The translations under genes were made by a program, and so were the position numbers. Of a stretch of DNA of 64,000 nt, positions 1 to 15,000 are shown piece after piece (positions within the stretch are counted from its first letter, which is position 1; every line of letters starts with the position of its first letter). Below the pieces are notes generated by a model, which was not told where the DNA came from, did not search any database, and saw only the letters and a list, made by a program, of their open reading frames with translations. The stretch is taken from NCBI GenBank assembly GCA_947561715.1, contig OX387197.1, positions 11,653,001-11,717,000 of the forward strand, read 5' to 3'. This DNA is from Ascidia mentula (Eukaryota > Chordata > Ascidiacea > Phlebobranchia > Ascidiidae).

Positions 1-3000
1 ATCTATATCTGTGACGACAGTTGGATCGCCTGTTTTTGTTGCTTCACTGGTGGAAGGTGTAGTTAGGCCAACTCCTGTTGATGATGCTACATCAGTTGTT
101 GTTGTTGCTGATTGCTTATCGGTAATGGCACCTGAAGTGCTTTGCCTTGTAACAGAAGAAATCGTTGACTGGCCTTGCAAAGTTATAGAATCCTGTGGTA
201 CAACAGAACTAACTTCAGTTGAAGCGATGGGAGATGTTATTGCGCTTGCATCCACAACTTCCGATGAAGACGTGTCCTCCGATATCGTGGTTGAAGAACC
301 GCCAACAACCGTTTGGTTTACCAAATCTTTTGATGTAACATTTGTCGGTATTGCCACATGTGAACTTGTCATCGGTGCAGCTGAGGAAGTTATCTCCGTG
401 GTAATGGTGTCTGTGGTTTTCACACCATCAACTTCAGACGAACTAGCCTGTGATGAACTCAAGGGGAGGGGAGATGTAGTGCCAGGTGTAGACACATATT
501 TTCGTGTCGTTTGCGAAGCCAACGTAGAGATTTCGGTAGGTACTGGGTGACTTGCACTTGTAACATCAACTCCAGTAACAGGACTTTCAGTGCTTTGCGC
601 CGATGATGTTACATCAGATAAACGAGCTGACGTAGAAGCTGCTTCGACAAGAGCATCTCCACCAGTGACATCGGTGTGTACTACTTCGGTGGTGGATACC
701 TCAGTGCTAATAGTGTCAGTTGATACAGATGCTACTGTAGTAACTACTTGTGAGGTTGATGATATGTGATCCACTGGTCCGGATGTTGATGAAGAGGCAA
801 CTAGCGGAACACCTGATGTTTCCTGGGGTTTTGTTGTAAATTTGCTTCCATCTATATCTGTGACGACAGTTGGATCGCCTGTTTTTGTTGCTTCACTGGT
901 GGAAGGTGTAGTTAGGCCAACTCCTGTTGATGATGCTACATCAGTTGTTGTTGTTGCTGATTGCTTATCGGTAATGGCACCTGAAGTGCTTTGCCTTGTA
1001 ACAGAAGAAATCGTAGACTGGCCTTGCGAAGTTATAGAATCCTGTGGTACAACAGAACTAACTTCAGTTGAAGCGATGGGAGATGTTATTGTGCTTGCAT
1101 CCACAACTTCCGATGAAGACGTGTCCTCCGATATCGTGGTTGAAGAACCGCCAACAACCGTTTGGTTTACCAAATCTTTTGATGTAACATTTGTCGGTAT
1201 TGCCACATGTGAACTTGTCATCGGTGCAGCTGAGGAAGTTATCTCCGTGGTAATGGTGTCTGTGGTTTTCACACCATCAACTTCAGACGAACTTGGCTGT
1301 GATGAACTCAAGGGGTGGGTAGATGTAGTGCCAAGTGCAGACACATATTTTCGTGTCGTTTGCGAAGCCAATGTGGAGATTTCGGTAGGTACTAGGCGAC
1401 TTGTACTTGTCATCTCAATTCCAGTAACAGGACTGTCAGTGCTTTGCGCCGATGATGTTATGTCAGATAAACGAGCTGACGTAGACGCTGCCTCGACAAG
1501 AGCATCTCCACCAGTGACATCGGTGGGTACTACTTCGGTGGTTGATACCTCAGTGCGAACAGTGTCAGTTGATACAGATGCTACTGTAGTAACGACTTGT
1601 GAGGTTGATGATATGTGATCCACTGGTCCGGATGTTGATGAAGAAGCAACTGGCGGAACACCTGATGTTTCCTGGGGTTTTGTTGTAAATTTGCTTCCAT
1701 CTATATTTGTGACGACAGTTGGATCGCCTGTTTTTGTTGCTTCACTAGTGGAAGGTGTAGTTAGGCCAATTCCTGTTGATGATGCTACATCAGTTGTTGT
1801 TGTTGCTGACTGCTTTTCGGTAATGGCACCTGAACTGCTTTGCCTTGTAACAAAAGAAATCGTAGACTGGCCGTGGGAAGTTATAGAATCCTGTGGTACA
1901 ACAGAACTAACTTCAGTTGAAGCGATGGGAGATGTTATTGTGCTTGCATCCACAACTTCCGATAAAGATGTGTCCTCCAGTATCGTTGTTGAAGAACCGC
2001 CAACAACCGTTTGGTTTATCAAATCTTTTGATGTAACATTTGTCGGTGTTGCCACATGTGAACTTGTTATCGGTGCAGCTGAGGAAGTTATCTCCGTGGT
2101 AATGGTGTCTGTGGTTTTCACACCATCAACTTCAGACGAACTTGGCTGTGATGAACTCAAGGGGTGGGTAGATGTAGTGCCAAGTGCAGACACATATTTT
2201 CGTGTCGTTTGCGAAGCCAATGTGGAGATTTCGGTAGGTACTAGGCGACTTGTACTTGTCATCTCAATTCCAGTAACAGGACTGTCAGTGCTTTGCGCCG
2301 ATGATGTTATGTCAGATAAACGAGCTGACGTAGACGCTGCCTCGACAAGAGCATCTCCACCAGTGACATCGGTGGGTACTACTTCGGTGGTTGATACCTC
2401 AGTGCGAACAGTGTCAGTTGATACAGATGCTACTGTAGTAACGACTTGTGAGGTTGATGATATGTGATCCACTGGTCCGGATGTTGATGAAGAAGCAACT
2501 GGCGGAACACCTGATGTTTCCTGGGGTTTTGTTGTAAATTTGCGTCCATCTATATCTGTGACGACAGTTGGATCGCCTGTTTTTGTTGCTTCTCTAGTGG
2601 AAGGTGTAGTTAGGCCAACTCCTGTTGATGATGCTACATCAGTTGTTGTTGTTGCTGATTGCTTTTCGGTAATTGCACCAGAAGTGCTTTGCCTTGTATC
2701 GGCAGAAATCGTAGACTGGCCTTGCGAAGTTATAGAATCCTGTGGTACAACAGAACTAACTTCAGTTGAAGCGATGGGAGATGTTATTGTGCTTGCATCC
2801 ACAACGTGTGATGAAGATGTGTCAACCAGTACTGTTGTTGGAAAACTGCGAACAGTTGTTTGGTTTACCAAACCTATGGACGTTACACTGATAAGTTTGG
2901 AAATCAACGAACTTGTCATCGGTGCAGCTGAGGAAGTTATATCCGTGGTAATGGTGTCTGTGGTTTTCACACCATCAACTTCAGACGAACTAGCCTGTGA

Positions 3001-6000
3001 TGAACTCAATGGGAGGGGAGATGTAGTGCCAGGTGTAGACACATATTTTCGTGTCGTTTGCGAAGCCAACGTAGAGATTTCGGTAGGTACTGGGTGACTT
3101 GCACTTGTAACATCAACTCCAGTAACAGGACTTTCAGTGCTTTGCGCCGATGATGTTACATCAGATAAACGAGCTGACGTAGAAGCTGCTTCGACAAGAG
3201 CATCTCCACCAGTGACATCGGTGTGTACTACTTCGGTGGTGGATACCTCAGTGCTAATAGTGTCAGTTGATACAGATGCTACTGTAGTAACTACTTGTGA
3301 GGTTGATGATATGTGATCCACTGGTCCGGATGTTGATGAAGAGGCAACTAGCGGAACACCTGATGTTTCCTGGGGTTTTGTTGTAAATTTGCTTCCATCT
3401 ATATCTGTGACGACAGTTGGATCGCCTGTTTTTGTTGCTTCACTGGTGGAAGGTGTAGTTAGGCCAACTCCTGTTGATGATGCTACATCAGTTGTTGTTG
3501 TTGCTGATTGCTTATCGGTAATGGCACCTGAAGTGCTTTGCCTTGTAACAGAAGAAATCGTAGACTGGCCTTGCGAAGTTATAGAATCCTGTGGTACAAC
3601 AGAACTAACTTCAGTTGAAGCGATGGGAGATGTTATTGTGCTTGCATCCACAACTTCCGATGAAGACGTGTCCTCCGATATCGTGGTTGAAGAACCGCCA
3701 ACAACCGTTTGGTTTACCAAATCTTTTGATGTAACATTTGTCGGTATTGCCACATGTGAACTTGTCATCGGTGCAGCTGAGGAAGTTATCTCCGTGGTAA
3801 TGGTGTCTGTGGTTTTCACACCATCAACTTCAGACGAACTAGCCTGTGATGAACTCAAGGGGAGGGGAGATGTACTGCCAGGTGTAGACACATATTTTCG
3901 TGTAGTTTGCGAAGCCAACGTAGAGATTTCGGTAGGTACTGGGTGACTTGCACTTGTAACATCAACTCCAGTAACAGGACTTTCAGTGCTTTGCGCCGAT
4001 GATGTTACATCAGATAAACGAGCTGACGTAGAAGCTGCTTCGACAAGAGCATCTCCACCAGTGACATCGGTGGGTACTACTTCGGTGGTGGATACCTCAG
4101 TGTTAACAGTGTCAGTTGATACAGATGCTACTGTAGTAACGACTTGTGAGGTTGATGATATGTGATCCACTGGTCCGGATGTTGATGAAGAAGCAACTGG
4201 CGGAACACCTGATGTTTTCTGGGGTTTTGTTGTAAATTTGCTTCCATCTATATCTGTGACGACAGTTGGATCGCCTGTTTTTGTTGCTTCTCTAGTGGAA
4301 GGTGTAGTTAGGCCAACTCCTGTTGATGATGCTACATCAGTTGTTGTTGTTGTTGCTGATTGCTTTTCGGTAATGGCACCAGAAGTGCTTTGCCTTGTAT
4401 CAGCAGAAATCGTAGACTGGCCTTGCGAAGTTATAGAATCCTGTGGTACAACAGAACTAACTTCAGTTGAAGCGATGGGAGATGTTATTGTGCTTGCATC
4501 CACAACGTGTGATGAAGATGTGTCAACCAGTACTGTTGTTGGAAAACTGCGAACAGTTGTTTGGTTTACCAAACCTATGGACGTTACACTGATAAGTTTG
4601 GAAATCAACGAACTTGTCATCGGTGCAGCTGAGGAAGTTATCTCCGTGGTAATGGTGTCTGTGGTTTTCACACCATCAACTTCAGACGAACTAGCCTGTG
4701 ATGAACTCAAGGGGAGGGGAGATGTACTGCCAGGTGTAGACACATATTTTCGTGTAGTTTGCGAAGCCAACGTAGAGATTTCGGTAGGTACTGGGTGACT
4801 TGCACTTGTAACATCAACTCCAGTAACAGGACTTTCAGTGCTTTGCGCCGATGATGTTACATCAGATAAACGAGCTGACGTAGAAGCTGCTTCGACAAGA
4901 GCATCTCCACCAGTGACATCGGTGGGTACTACTTCGGTGGTAGATACCTCAGTGCTAACAGTGTCAGTTGATACAGATGCTACTGTAGTAACGACTTGTG
5001 AGGTTGATGATATGTGATCCACTGGTCCGGATGTTGATGAAGAAGCAACTGGCGGAACACCTGATGTTTCCTGGGGTTTTGTTGTAAATTTGCTTCCATC
5101 TATATTTGTGACGACAGTTGGATCGCCTGTTTTTGTTGCTTCACTAGTGGAAGGTGTAGTTAGGCCAATTCCTGTTGATGATGCTACATCAGTTGTTGTT
5201 GTTGCTGACTGCTTTTCGGTAATGGCACCTGAACTGCTTTGCCTTGTAACAAAAGAAATCGTAGACTGGCCGTGGGAAGTTATAGAATCCTGTGGTACAA
5301 CAGAACTAACTTCAGTTGAAGCGATGGGAGATGTTATTGTGCTTGCATCCACAACGTGTGATAAAGATGTGTCCTCCAGTATCGTTGTTGAAGAACCGCC
5401 AACAACCGTTTGGTTTATCAAATCTTTTGATGTAACATTTGTCGGTGTTGCCACATGTGAACTTGTTATCGGTGCAGCTGAGGAAGTTATCTCCGTGGTA
5501 ATGGTGTCTGTGGTTTTCACACCATCAACTTCAGACGAACTTGGCTGTGATGAACTCAAGGGGTGGGTAGATGTAGTGCCAAGTGCAGACACATATTTTC
5601 GTGTCGTTTGCGAAGCCAATGTGGAGATTTCGGTAGGTACTAGGCGACTTGTACTTGTCATATCAATTCCAGTAACAGGACTTTCAGTGCTTTGCGCCGA
5701 TGATGTTACATCAGATAAACGAGCTGACGTAGAAGCTGCTTCGACAAGAGCATCTCCACCAGTGACATCGGTGTGTACTACTTCGGTGGTGGATACCTCA
5801 GTGCTAATAGTGTCAGTTGATACAGATGCTACTGTAGTAACTACTTGTGAGGTTGATGATATGTGATCCACTGGTCCGGATGTTGATGAAGAGGCAACTA
5901 GCGGAACACCTGATGTTTCCTGGGGTTTTGTTGTAAATTTGCTTCCATCTATATCTGTGACGACAGTTGGATCGCCTGTTTTTGTTGCTTCACTGGTGGA

Positions 6001-9000
6001 AGGTGTAGTTAGGCCAACTCCTGTTGATGATGCTACATCAGTTGTTGTTGTTGCTAATTGCTTATCGGTAATGGCACCTGAAGTGCTTTGCCTCGTAACA
6101 GAAGAAATCGTAGACTGGCCTTGCGAAGTTATAGAATCCTGTGGTACAACAGAACTAACTTCAGTTGAAGCGATGGGAGATGTTATTGTGTTTGCATCCA
6201 CAACTTCCGATGAAGACGTGTCCTCCGATATCGTGGTTGAAGAACCGCCAACAACCGTTTGGTTTACCAAATCTTTTGATGTAACATTTGTCGGTATTGC
6301 CACATGTGAACTTGTCATCGGTGCAGCTGAGGAAGTTATCTCCGTGGTAATGGTGTCTGTGGTTTTCACACCTTCAACTTCAGATGAACTAGCCTGTGAT
6401 GAACTCAAGGGGAGGGGAGATGTACTGCCAGGTGTAGACACATATTTTCGTGTCGTTTGTGATGCTAACGTAGAGATTTCGGTAGGTACTGGGTGACTTG
6501 CACTTGTAACATCAACTCCAGTAACAGGACTTTCAGTGCTTTGCGCCGATGATGTTACATCAGATAAACGAGCTGACGTAGAAGCTGCTTCGACAAGAGC
6601 ATCTCCACCAGTGACATCGGTGGGTACTACTTCGGTGGTAGATACCTCAGTGCTAATAGTTTCAGTTGATACAGATGCTACTGTAGTAACTACTTGTGAG
6701 GTTGATGATATGTGATCCACTGGCCCGGATGTTGATGAAGAGGCAACTGGCGGAACACCTGATGTTTCCTGGGGTTTTGTTGTAAATTTGCTTCCATCTA
6801 TATCTGTGACGACAGTTGGATCGCCTGTTTTTGTTGCTTCACTGGTGGAAGGTGTAGTTAGGCCAACTCCTGTTGATGATGCTACATCAGTTGTTGTTGT
6901 TGCTGATTGCTTATCGGTAATGGCACCTGAAGTGCTTTGCCTTGTAACAGAAGAAATCGTTGACTGGCCTTGCAAAGTTATAGAATCCTGTGGTACAACA
7001 GAACTAACTTCAGTTGAAGCGATGGGAGATGTTATTGCGCTTGCATCCACAACTTCCGATGAAGACGTGTCCTCCGATATCGTGGTTGAAGAACCGCCAA
7101 CAACCGTTTGGTTTACCAAATCTTTTGATGTAACATTTGTCGGTATTGCCACATGTGAACTTGTCATCGGTGCAGCTGAGGAAGTTATCTCCGTGGTAAT
7201 GGTGTCTGTGGTTTTCACACCATCAACTTCAGACGAACTAGCCTGTGATGAACTCAAGGGGAGGGGAGATGTAGTGCCAGGTGTAGACACATATTTTCGT
7301 GTCGTTTGCGAAGCCAACGTAGAGATTTCGGTAGGTACTGGGTGACTTGCACTTGTAACATCAACTCCAGTAACAGGACTTTCAGTGCTTTGCGCCGATG
7401 ATGTTACATCAGATAAACGAGCTGACGTAGAAGCTGCTTCGACAAGAGCATCTCCACCAGTGACATCGGTGTGTACTACTTCGGTGGTGGATACCTCAGT
7501 GCTAATAGTGTCAGTTGATACAGATGCTACTGTAGTAACTACTTGTGAGGTTGATGATATGTGATCCACTGGTCCGGATGTTGATGAAGAGGCAACTAGC
7601 GGAACACCTGATGTTTCCTGGGGTTTTGTTGTAAATTTGCTTCCATCTATATCTGTGACGACAGTTGGATCGCCTGTTTTTGTTGCTTCACTGGTGGAAG
7701 GTGTAGTTAGGCCAACTCCTGTTGATGATGCTACATCAGTTGTTGTTGTTGCTGATTGCTTATCGGTAATGGCACCTGAAGTGCTTTGCCTTGTAACAGA
7801 AGAAATCGTAGACTGGCCTTGCGAAGTTATAGAATCCTGTGGTACAACAGAACTAACTTCAGTTGAAGCGATGGGAGATGTTATTGTGCTTGCATCCACA
7901 ACTTCCGATGAAGACGTGTCCTCCGATATCGTGGTTGAAGAACCGCCAACAACCGTTTGGTTTACCAAATCTTTTGATGTAACATTTGTCGGTATTGCCA
8001 CATGTGAACTTGTCATCGGTGCAGCTGAGGAAGTTATCTCCGTGGTAATGGTGTCTGTGGTTTTCACACCATCAACTTCAGACGAACTAGCCTGTGATGA
8101 ACTCAAGGGGAGGGGAGATGTACTGCCAGGTGTAGACACATATTTTCGTGTCGTTTGCGAAGCCAACGTAGAGATTTCGGTAGGTACTGGGTGACTTGCA
8201 CTTGTAACATCAACTCCAGTAACAGGACTTTCAGTGCTTTGCGCCGATGATGTTACATCAGATAAACGAGCTGACGTAGAAGCTGCTTCGACAAGAGCAT
8301 CTCCACCAGTGACATCGGTGTGTACTACTTCGGTGGTGTATACCTCAGTGCTAATAGTGTCAGTTGATACAGATGCTACTGTAGTAACTACTTGTGAGGT
8401 TGATGATATGTGATCCACTGGTCCGGATGTTGATGAAGAGGCAACTAGCGGAACACCTGATGTTTCCTGGGGTTTTGTTGTAAATTTGCTTCCATCTATA
8501 TCTGTGACGACAGTTGGATCGCCTGTTTTTGTTGCTTCACTGGTGGAAGGTGTAGTTAGGCCAACTCCTGTTGATGATGCTACATCAGTTGTTGTTGTTG
8601 CTGATTGCTTATCGGTAATGGCACCTGAAGTGCTTTGCCTTGTAACAGAAGAAATCGTAGACTGGCCTTGCGAAGTTATAGAATCCTGTGGTACAACAGA
8701 ACTAACTTCAGTTGAAGCGATGGGAGATGTTATTGTGCTTGCATCCACAACTTCCGATGAAGACGTGTCCTCCGATATCGTGGTTGAAGAACCGCCAACA
8801 ACCGTTTGGTTTACCAAATCTTTTGATGTAACATTTGTCGGTATTGCCACATGTGCACTTGTCATCGGTGCAGCTGAGGAAGTTATCTCCGTGGTAATGG
8901 TGTCTGTGGTTTTCACACCATCAACTTCAGACGAACTAGCCTGTGATGAACTCAAGGGGAGGGGAGATGTACTGCCAGGTGTAGACACATATTTTCGTGT

Positions 9001-12000
9001 AGTTTGCGAAGCCAACGTAGAGATTTCGGTAGGTACTGGGTGACTTGCACTTGTAACATCAACTCCAGTAACAGGACTTTCAGTGCTTTGCGCCGATGAT
9101 GTTACATCAGATAAACGAGCTGACGTAGAAGCTGCTTCGACAAGAGCATCTCCACCAGTGACATCGGTGTGTACTACTTCGGTGGTGGATACCTCAGGGC
9201 TAACAGTGTCAGTTGATACAGATGCTACTGTAGTAACGACTTGTGAGGTTGATGATATGTGATCCACTGGTCCGGATGTTGATGAAGAAGCAACTGGCGG
9301 AACACCTGATGTTTCCTGGGGTTTTGTTGTAAATTTGCTTCCATCTATATTTGTGACGACAGTTGGATCGCCTGTTTTTGTTGCTTCACTAGTGGAAGGT
9401 GTAGTTAGGCCAATTCCTGTTGATGATGCTACATCAGTTGTTGTTGTTGCTGACTGCTTTTCGGTAATGGCACCTGAACTGCTTTGCCTTGTAACAAAAG
9501 AAATCGTAGACTGGCCGTGGGAAGTTATAGAATCCTGTGGTACAACAGAACTAACTTCAGTTGAAGCGATGGGAGATGTTATTGTGCTTGCATCCACAAC
9601 TTCCGATAAAGATGTGTCCTCCAGTATCGTTGTTGAAGAACCGCCAACAACCGTTTGGTTTATCAAATCTTTTGATGTAACATTTGTCGGTGTTGCCACA
9701 TGTGAACTTGTTATCGGTGCAGCTGAGGAAGTTATCTCCGTGGTAATGGTGTCTGTGGTTTTCACACCATCAACTTCAGACGAACTTGGCTGTGATGAAC
9801 TCAAGGGGTGGGTAGATGTAGTGCCAAGTGCAGACACATATTTTCGTGTCGTTTGCGAAGCCAATGTGGAGATTTCGGTAGGTACTAGGCGACTTGTACT
9901 TGTCATCTCAATTCCAGTAACAGGACTGTCAGTGCTTTGCGCCGATGATGTTATGTCAGATAAACGAGCTGACGTAGACGCTGCCTCGACAAGAGCATCT
10001 CCACCAGTGACATCGGTGGGTACTACTTCGGTGGTTGATACCTCAGTGCGAACAGTGTCAGTTGATACAGATGCTACTGTAGTAACGACTTGTGAGGTTG
10101 ATGATATGTGATCCACTGGTCCGGATGTTGATGAAGAAGCAACTGGCGGAACACCTGATGTTTCCTGGGGTTTTGTTGTAAATTTGCTTCCATCTATATT
10201 TGTGACGACAGTTGGATCGCCTGTTTTTGTTGCTTCACTAGTGGAAGGTGTAGTTAGGCCAATTCCTGTTGATGATGCTACATCAGTTGTTGTTGTTGCT
10301 GACTGCTTTTCGGTAATGGCACCTGAACTGCTTTGCCTTGTAACAAAAGAAATCGTAGACTGGCCGTGGGAAGTTATAGAATCCTGTGGTACAACAGAAC
10401 TAACTTCAGTTGAAGCGATGGGAGATGTTATTGTGCTTGCATCCACAACTTCCGATAAAGATGTGTCCTCCAGTATCGTTGTTGAAGAACCGCCAACAAC
10501 CGTTTGGTTTATCAAATCTTTTGATGTAACATTTGTCGGTGTTGCCACATGTGAACTTGTTATCGGTGCAGCTGAGGAAGTTATCTCCGTGGTAATGGTG
10601 TCTGTGGTTTTCACACCATCAACTTCAGACGAACTTGGCTGTGATGAACTCAAGGGGTGGGTAGATGTAGTGCCAAGTGCAGACACATATTTTCGTGTCG
10701 TTTGCGAAGCCAATGTGGAGATTTCGGTAGGTACTAGGCGACTTGTACTTGTCATCTCAATTCCAGTAACAGGACTGTCAGTGCTTTGCGCCGATGATGT
10801 TATGTCAGATAAACGAGCTGACGTAGACGCTGCCTCGACAAGAGCATCTCCACCAGTGACATCGGTGGGTACTACTTCGGTGGTTGATACCTCAGTGCGA
10901 ACAGTGTCAGTTGATACAGATGCTACTGTAGTAACGACTTGTGAGGTTGATGATATGTGATCCACTGGTCCGGATGTTGATGAAGAAGCAACTGGCGGAA
11001 CACCTGATGTTTCCTGGGGTTTTGTTGTAAATTTGCGTCCATCTATATCTGTGACGACAGTTGGATCGCCTGTTTTTGTTGCTTCTCTAGTGGAAGGTGT
11101 AGTTAGGCCAACTCCTGTTGATGATGCTACATCAGTTGTTGTTGTTGCTGATTGCTTTTCGGTAATTGCACCAGAAGTGCTTTGCCTTGTATCGGCAGAA
11201 ATCGTAGACTGGCCTTGCGAAGTTATAGAATCCTGTGGTACAACAGAACTAACTTCAGTTGAAGCGATGGGAGATGTTATTGTGCTTGCATCCACAACGT
11301 GTGATGAAGATGTGTCAACCAGTACTGTTGTTGGAAAACTGCGAACAGTTGTTTGGTTTACCAAACCTATGGACGTTACACTGATAAGTTTGGAAATCAA
11401 CGAACTTGTCATCGGTGCAGCTGAGGAAGTTATATCCGTGGTAATGGTGTCTGTGGTTTTCACACCATCAACTTCAGACGAACTAGCCTGTGATGAACTC
11501 AATGGGAGGGGAGATGTAGTGCCAGGTGTAGACACATATTTTCGTGTCGTTTGCGAAGCCAACGTAGAGATTTCGGTAGGTACTGGGTGACTTGCACTTG
11601 TAACATCAACTCCAGTAACAGGACTTTCAGTGCTTTGCGCCGATGATGTTACATCAGATAAACGAGCTGACGTAGAAGCTGCTTCGACAAGAGCATCTCC
11701 ACCAGTGACATCGGTGTGTACTACTTCGGTGGTGGATACCTCAGTGCTAATAGTGTCAGTTGATACAGATGCTACTGTAGTAACTACTTGTGAGGTTGAT
11801 GATATGTGATCCACTGGTCCGGATGTTGATGAAGAGGCAACTAGCGGAACACCTGATGTTTCCTGGGGTTTTGTTGTGAATTTGCTTCCATCTATATCTG
11901 TGACGACAGTTGGATCGCCTGTTTTTGTTGCTTCACTGGTGGAAGGTGTAGTTAGGCCAACTCCTGTTGATGATGCTACATCAGTTGTTGTTGTTGCTGA

Positions 12001-15000
12001 TTGCTTATCGGTAATGGCACCTGAAGTGCTTTGCCTTGTAACAGAAGAAATCGTAGACTGGCCTTGCGAAGTTATAGAATCCTGTGGTACAACAGAACTA
12101 ACTTCAGTTGAAGCGATGGGAGATGTTATTGTGCTTGCATCCACAACTTCCGATGAAGACGTGTCCTCCGATATCGTGGTTGAAGAACCGCCAACAACCG
12201 TTTGGTTTACCAAATCTTTTGATGTAACATTTGTCGGTATTGCCACATGTGAACTTGTCATCGGTGCAGCTGAGGAAGTTATCTCCGTAATAATGGTGTC
12301 TGTGGTTTTCACACCATCAACTTCAGACGAACTAGCCTGTGATGAACTCAAGGAGATGGGAGATGTACTGCCAGGTGTAGACACATATTTTCGTGTCGTT
12401 TGCGAAGCCAACGTAGAGATTTCGGTAGGTACTGGGTGACTTGCACTTGTAACATCAACTCCAGTAACAGGACTTTCAGTGCTTTGCGCCGATGATGTTA
12501 CATCAGATAAACGAGCTGACGTAGAAGCTGCTTCGACAAGAGCATCTCCACCAGTGACATCGGTGTCTACTACTTCGGTGGTGTATACCTCAGTGCTAAT
12601 AGTGTCAGTTGATACAAATGCTACTGTAGAAACTACTTGTGAGGTTGATGATATGTGATCCACTGGTCCGGATGTTGATGAAGAGGCAACTAGCGGAACA
12701 CCTGATGTTTCCTGGGGTTTTGTTGTAAATTTGCTTCCATCTATATCTGTGACGACAGTTGGATCGCCTGTTTTTGTTGCTTCACTAGTGGAAGGTGTAG
12801 TTAGGCCAAATCCTGTTGATGATGCTACATCAGTTGTTGTTGTTGCTGATTGCTTATCGGTAATGGCACCTGAAGTGCTTTGCCTTGTATCAGCAGAAAT
12901 CGTAGACTGGCCTTGCGAAGTTATAGAATCCTGTGGTACAACAGAACTAACTTCAGTTGAAGCGATGGGAGATGTTATTGTGCTTGCATCCACAACTGCC
13001 GATAAAGATGTGTCCTCCAGTATCGTTGTTGAAGAACCGCCACCAACCGTTTGGTTTATCAAATCTTTTGATGTAACATTTGTCGGTGTTGCCACATGTG
13101 AACTTGTTATCGGTGCAGCTGAGGAAGTTATCTCCGTGGTAATGGTGTCTGTGGTTTTCACACCATCAACTTCAGACGAACTTGGCTGTGATGAACTCAA
13201 GGGGTGGGGAGATGTAGTGCTAAGTGCAGACACATATTTTCGTGTCGTTTGCGAAGCCAATGTGGAGATTTCGGTAGGTACTAGGTGACTTGTACTTGTC
13301 ATATCAATTCCAGTAACAGGACTGTCAGTGCTTTGCGCCGATGATGTTATGTCAGATAAACGAGCTGACGTAGACGCTGCCTCGACAAGAGCATCTCCAC
13401 CAGTGACATCGGTGGGTACTACTTCGGTGGTTGATACCTCAGTGCGAACAGTGTCAGTTGATACAGATGCTACTGTAGTAACGACTTGTGAGGTTGATGA
13501 TATGTGATCCACTGGTCCGGATGTTGATGAAGAAGCAACTGGCGGAACACCTGATGTTTCCTGGGGTTTTGTTGTAAATTTGCTTCCATCTATATCTGTG
13601 ACGACAGTTGGATCGCCTGTTTTTGTTGCTTCTCTAGTGGAAGGTGTAGTTAGGCCAACTCCTGTTGATGATGCTACATCAGTTGTTGTTGTTGCTGATT
13701 GCTTTTCGGTAATGGCACCAGAAGTGCTTTGCCTTGTATCAGCAGAAATCGTAGACTGGCCTTGCGAAGTTATAGAATCCTGTGGTACAACAGAACTAAC
13801 TTCAGTTGAAGCGATGGGAGATGTTATTGTGCTTGCATCCACAACGTGTGATGAAGATGTGTCAACCAGTACTGTTGTTGGAAAACTGCGAACAGTTGTT
13901 TGGTTTACCAAACCTATAGACGTTACACTGATAAGTTTGGAAATCAACGAACTTGTCATCGGTGCAGCTGAGGAAGTTATCTCCGTGGTAATGGTGTCTG
14001 TGGTTTTCACACCATCAACTTCAGACGAACTAGCCTGTGATGAACTCAATGGGAGGGGAGATGTAGTGCCAGGTGTAGACACATATTTTCGTGTCGTTTG
14101 CGAAGCCAACGTAGAGATTTCGGTAGGTACTGGGTGACTTGCACTTGTAACATCAACTCCAGTAACAGGACTTTCAGTGCTTTGCGCCGATGATGTTACA
14201 TCAGATAAACGAGCTGACGTAGAAGCTGCTTCGACAAGAGCATCTCCACCAGTGACATCGGTGTGTACTACTTCGGTGGTGGATACCTCAGTGCTAATAG
14301 TGTCAGTTGATACAGATGCTACTGTAGTAACTACTTGTGAGGTTGATGATATGTGATCCACTGGTCCGGATGTTGATGAAGAGGCAACTAGCGGAACACC
14401 TGATGTTTCCTGGGGTTTTGTTGTAAATTTGCTTCCATCTATATCTGTGACGACAGTTGGATCGCCTGTTTTTGTTGCTTCACTGGTGGAAGGTGTAGTT
14501 AGGCCAACTCCTGTTGATGATGCAACATCAATTGTTGTTGTTGCTGATTGCTTATCGGTAATGGCACCTGAAGTGCTTTGCCTTGTAACAGGAGAAATCG
14601 TAGACTGGCCTTGCGAAGTTATAGAATCCTGTGGTACAACAGAACTAACTTCAGTTGAAGCGATGGGAGATGTTATTGTGCTTGCATCCACAACTTCCGA
14701 TGAAGACGTGTCCTCCGATATCGTGGTTGAAGAACCGCCAACAACCGTTTGGTTTACCAAATCTTTTGATGTAACATTTGTCGGTATTGCCACATGTGAA
14801 CTTGTCATCGGTGCAGCTGAGGAAGTTATCTCCGTGGTAATGGTGTCTGTGGTTTTCACACCATCAACTTCAGACGAACTAGCCTGTGATGAACTCAAGG
14901 GGTGGGGAGATGTAGTGCCAGGTGTAGACACATATTTTCGTGTCGTTTGCGAAGACAACGTAGAGATTTCGGTAGGTATTGGGTGACTTGTACTTGTAAC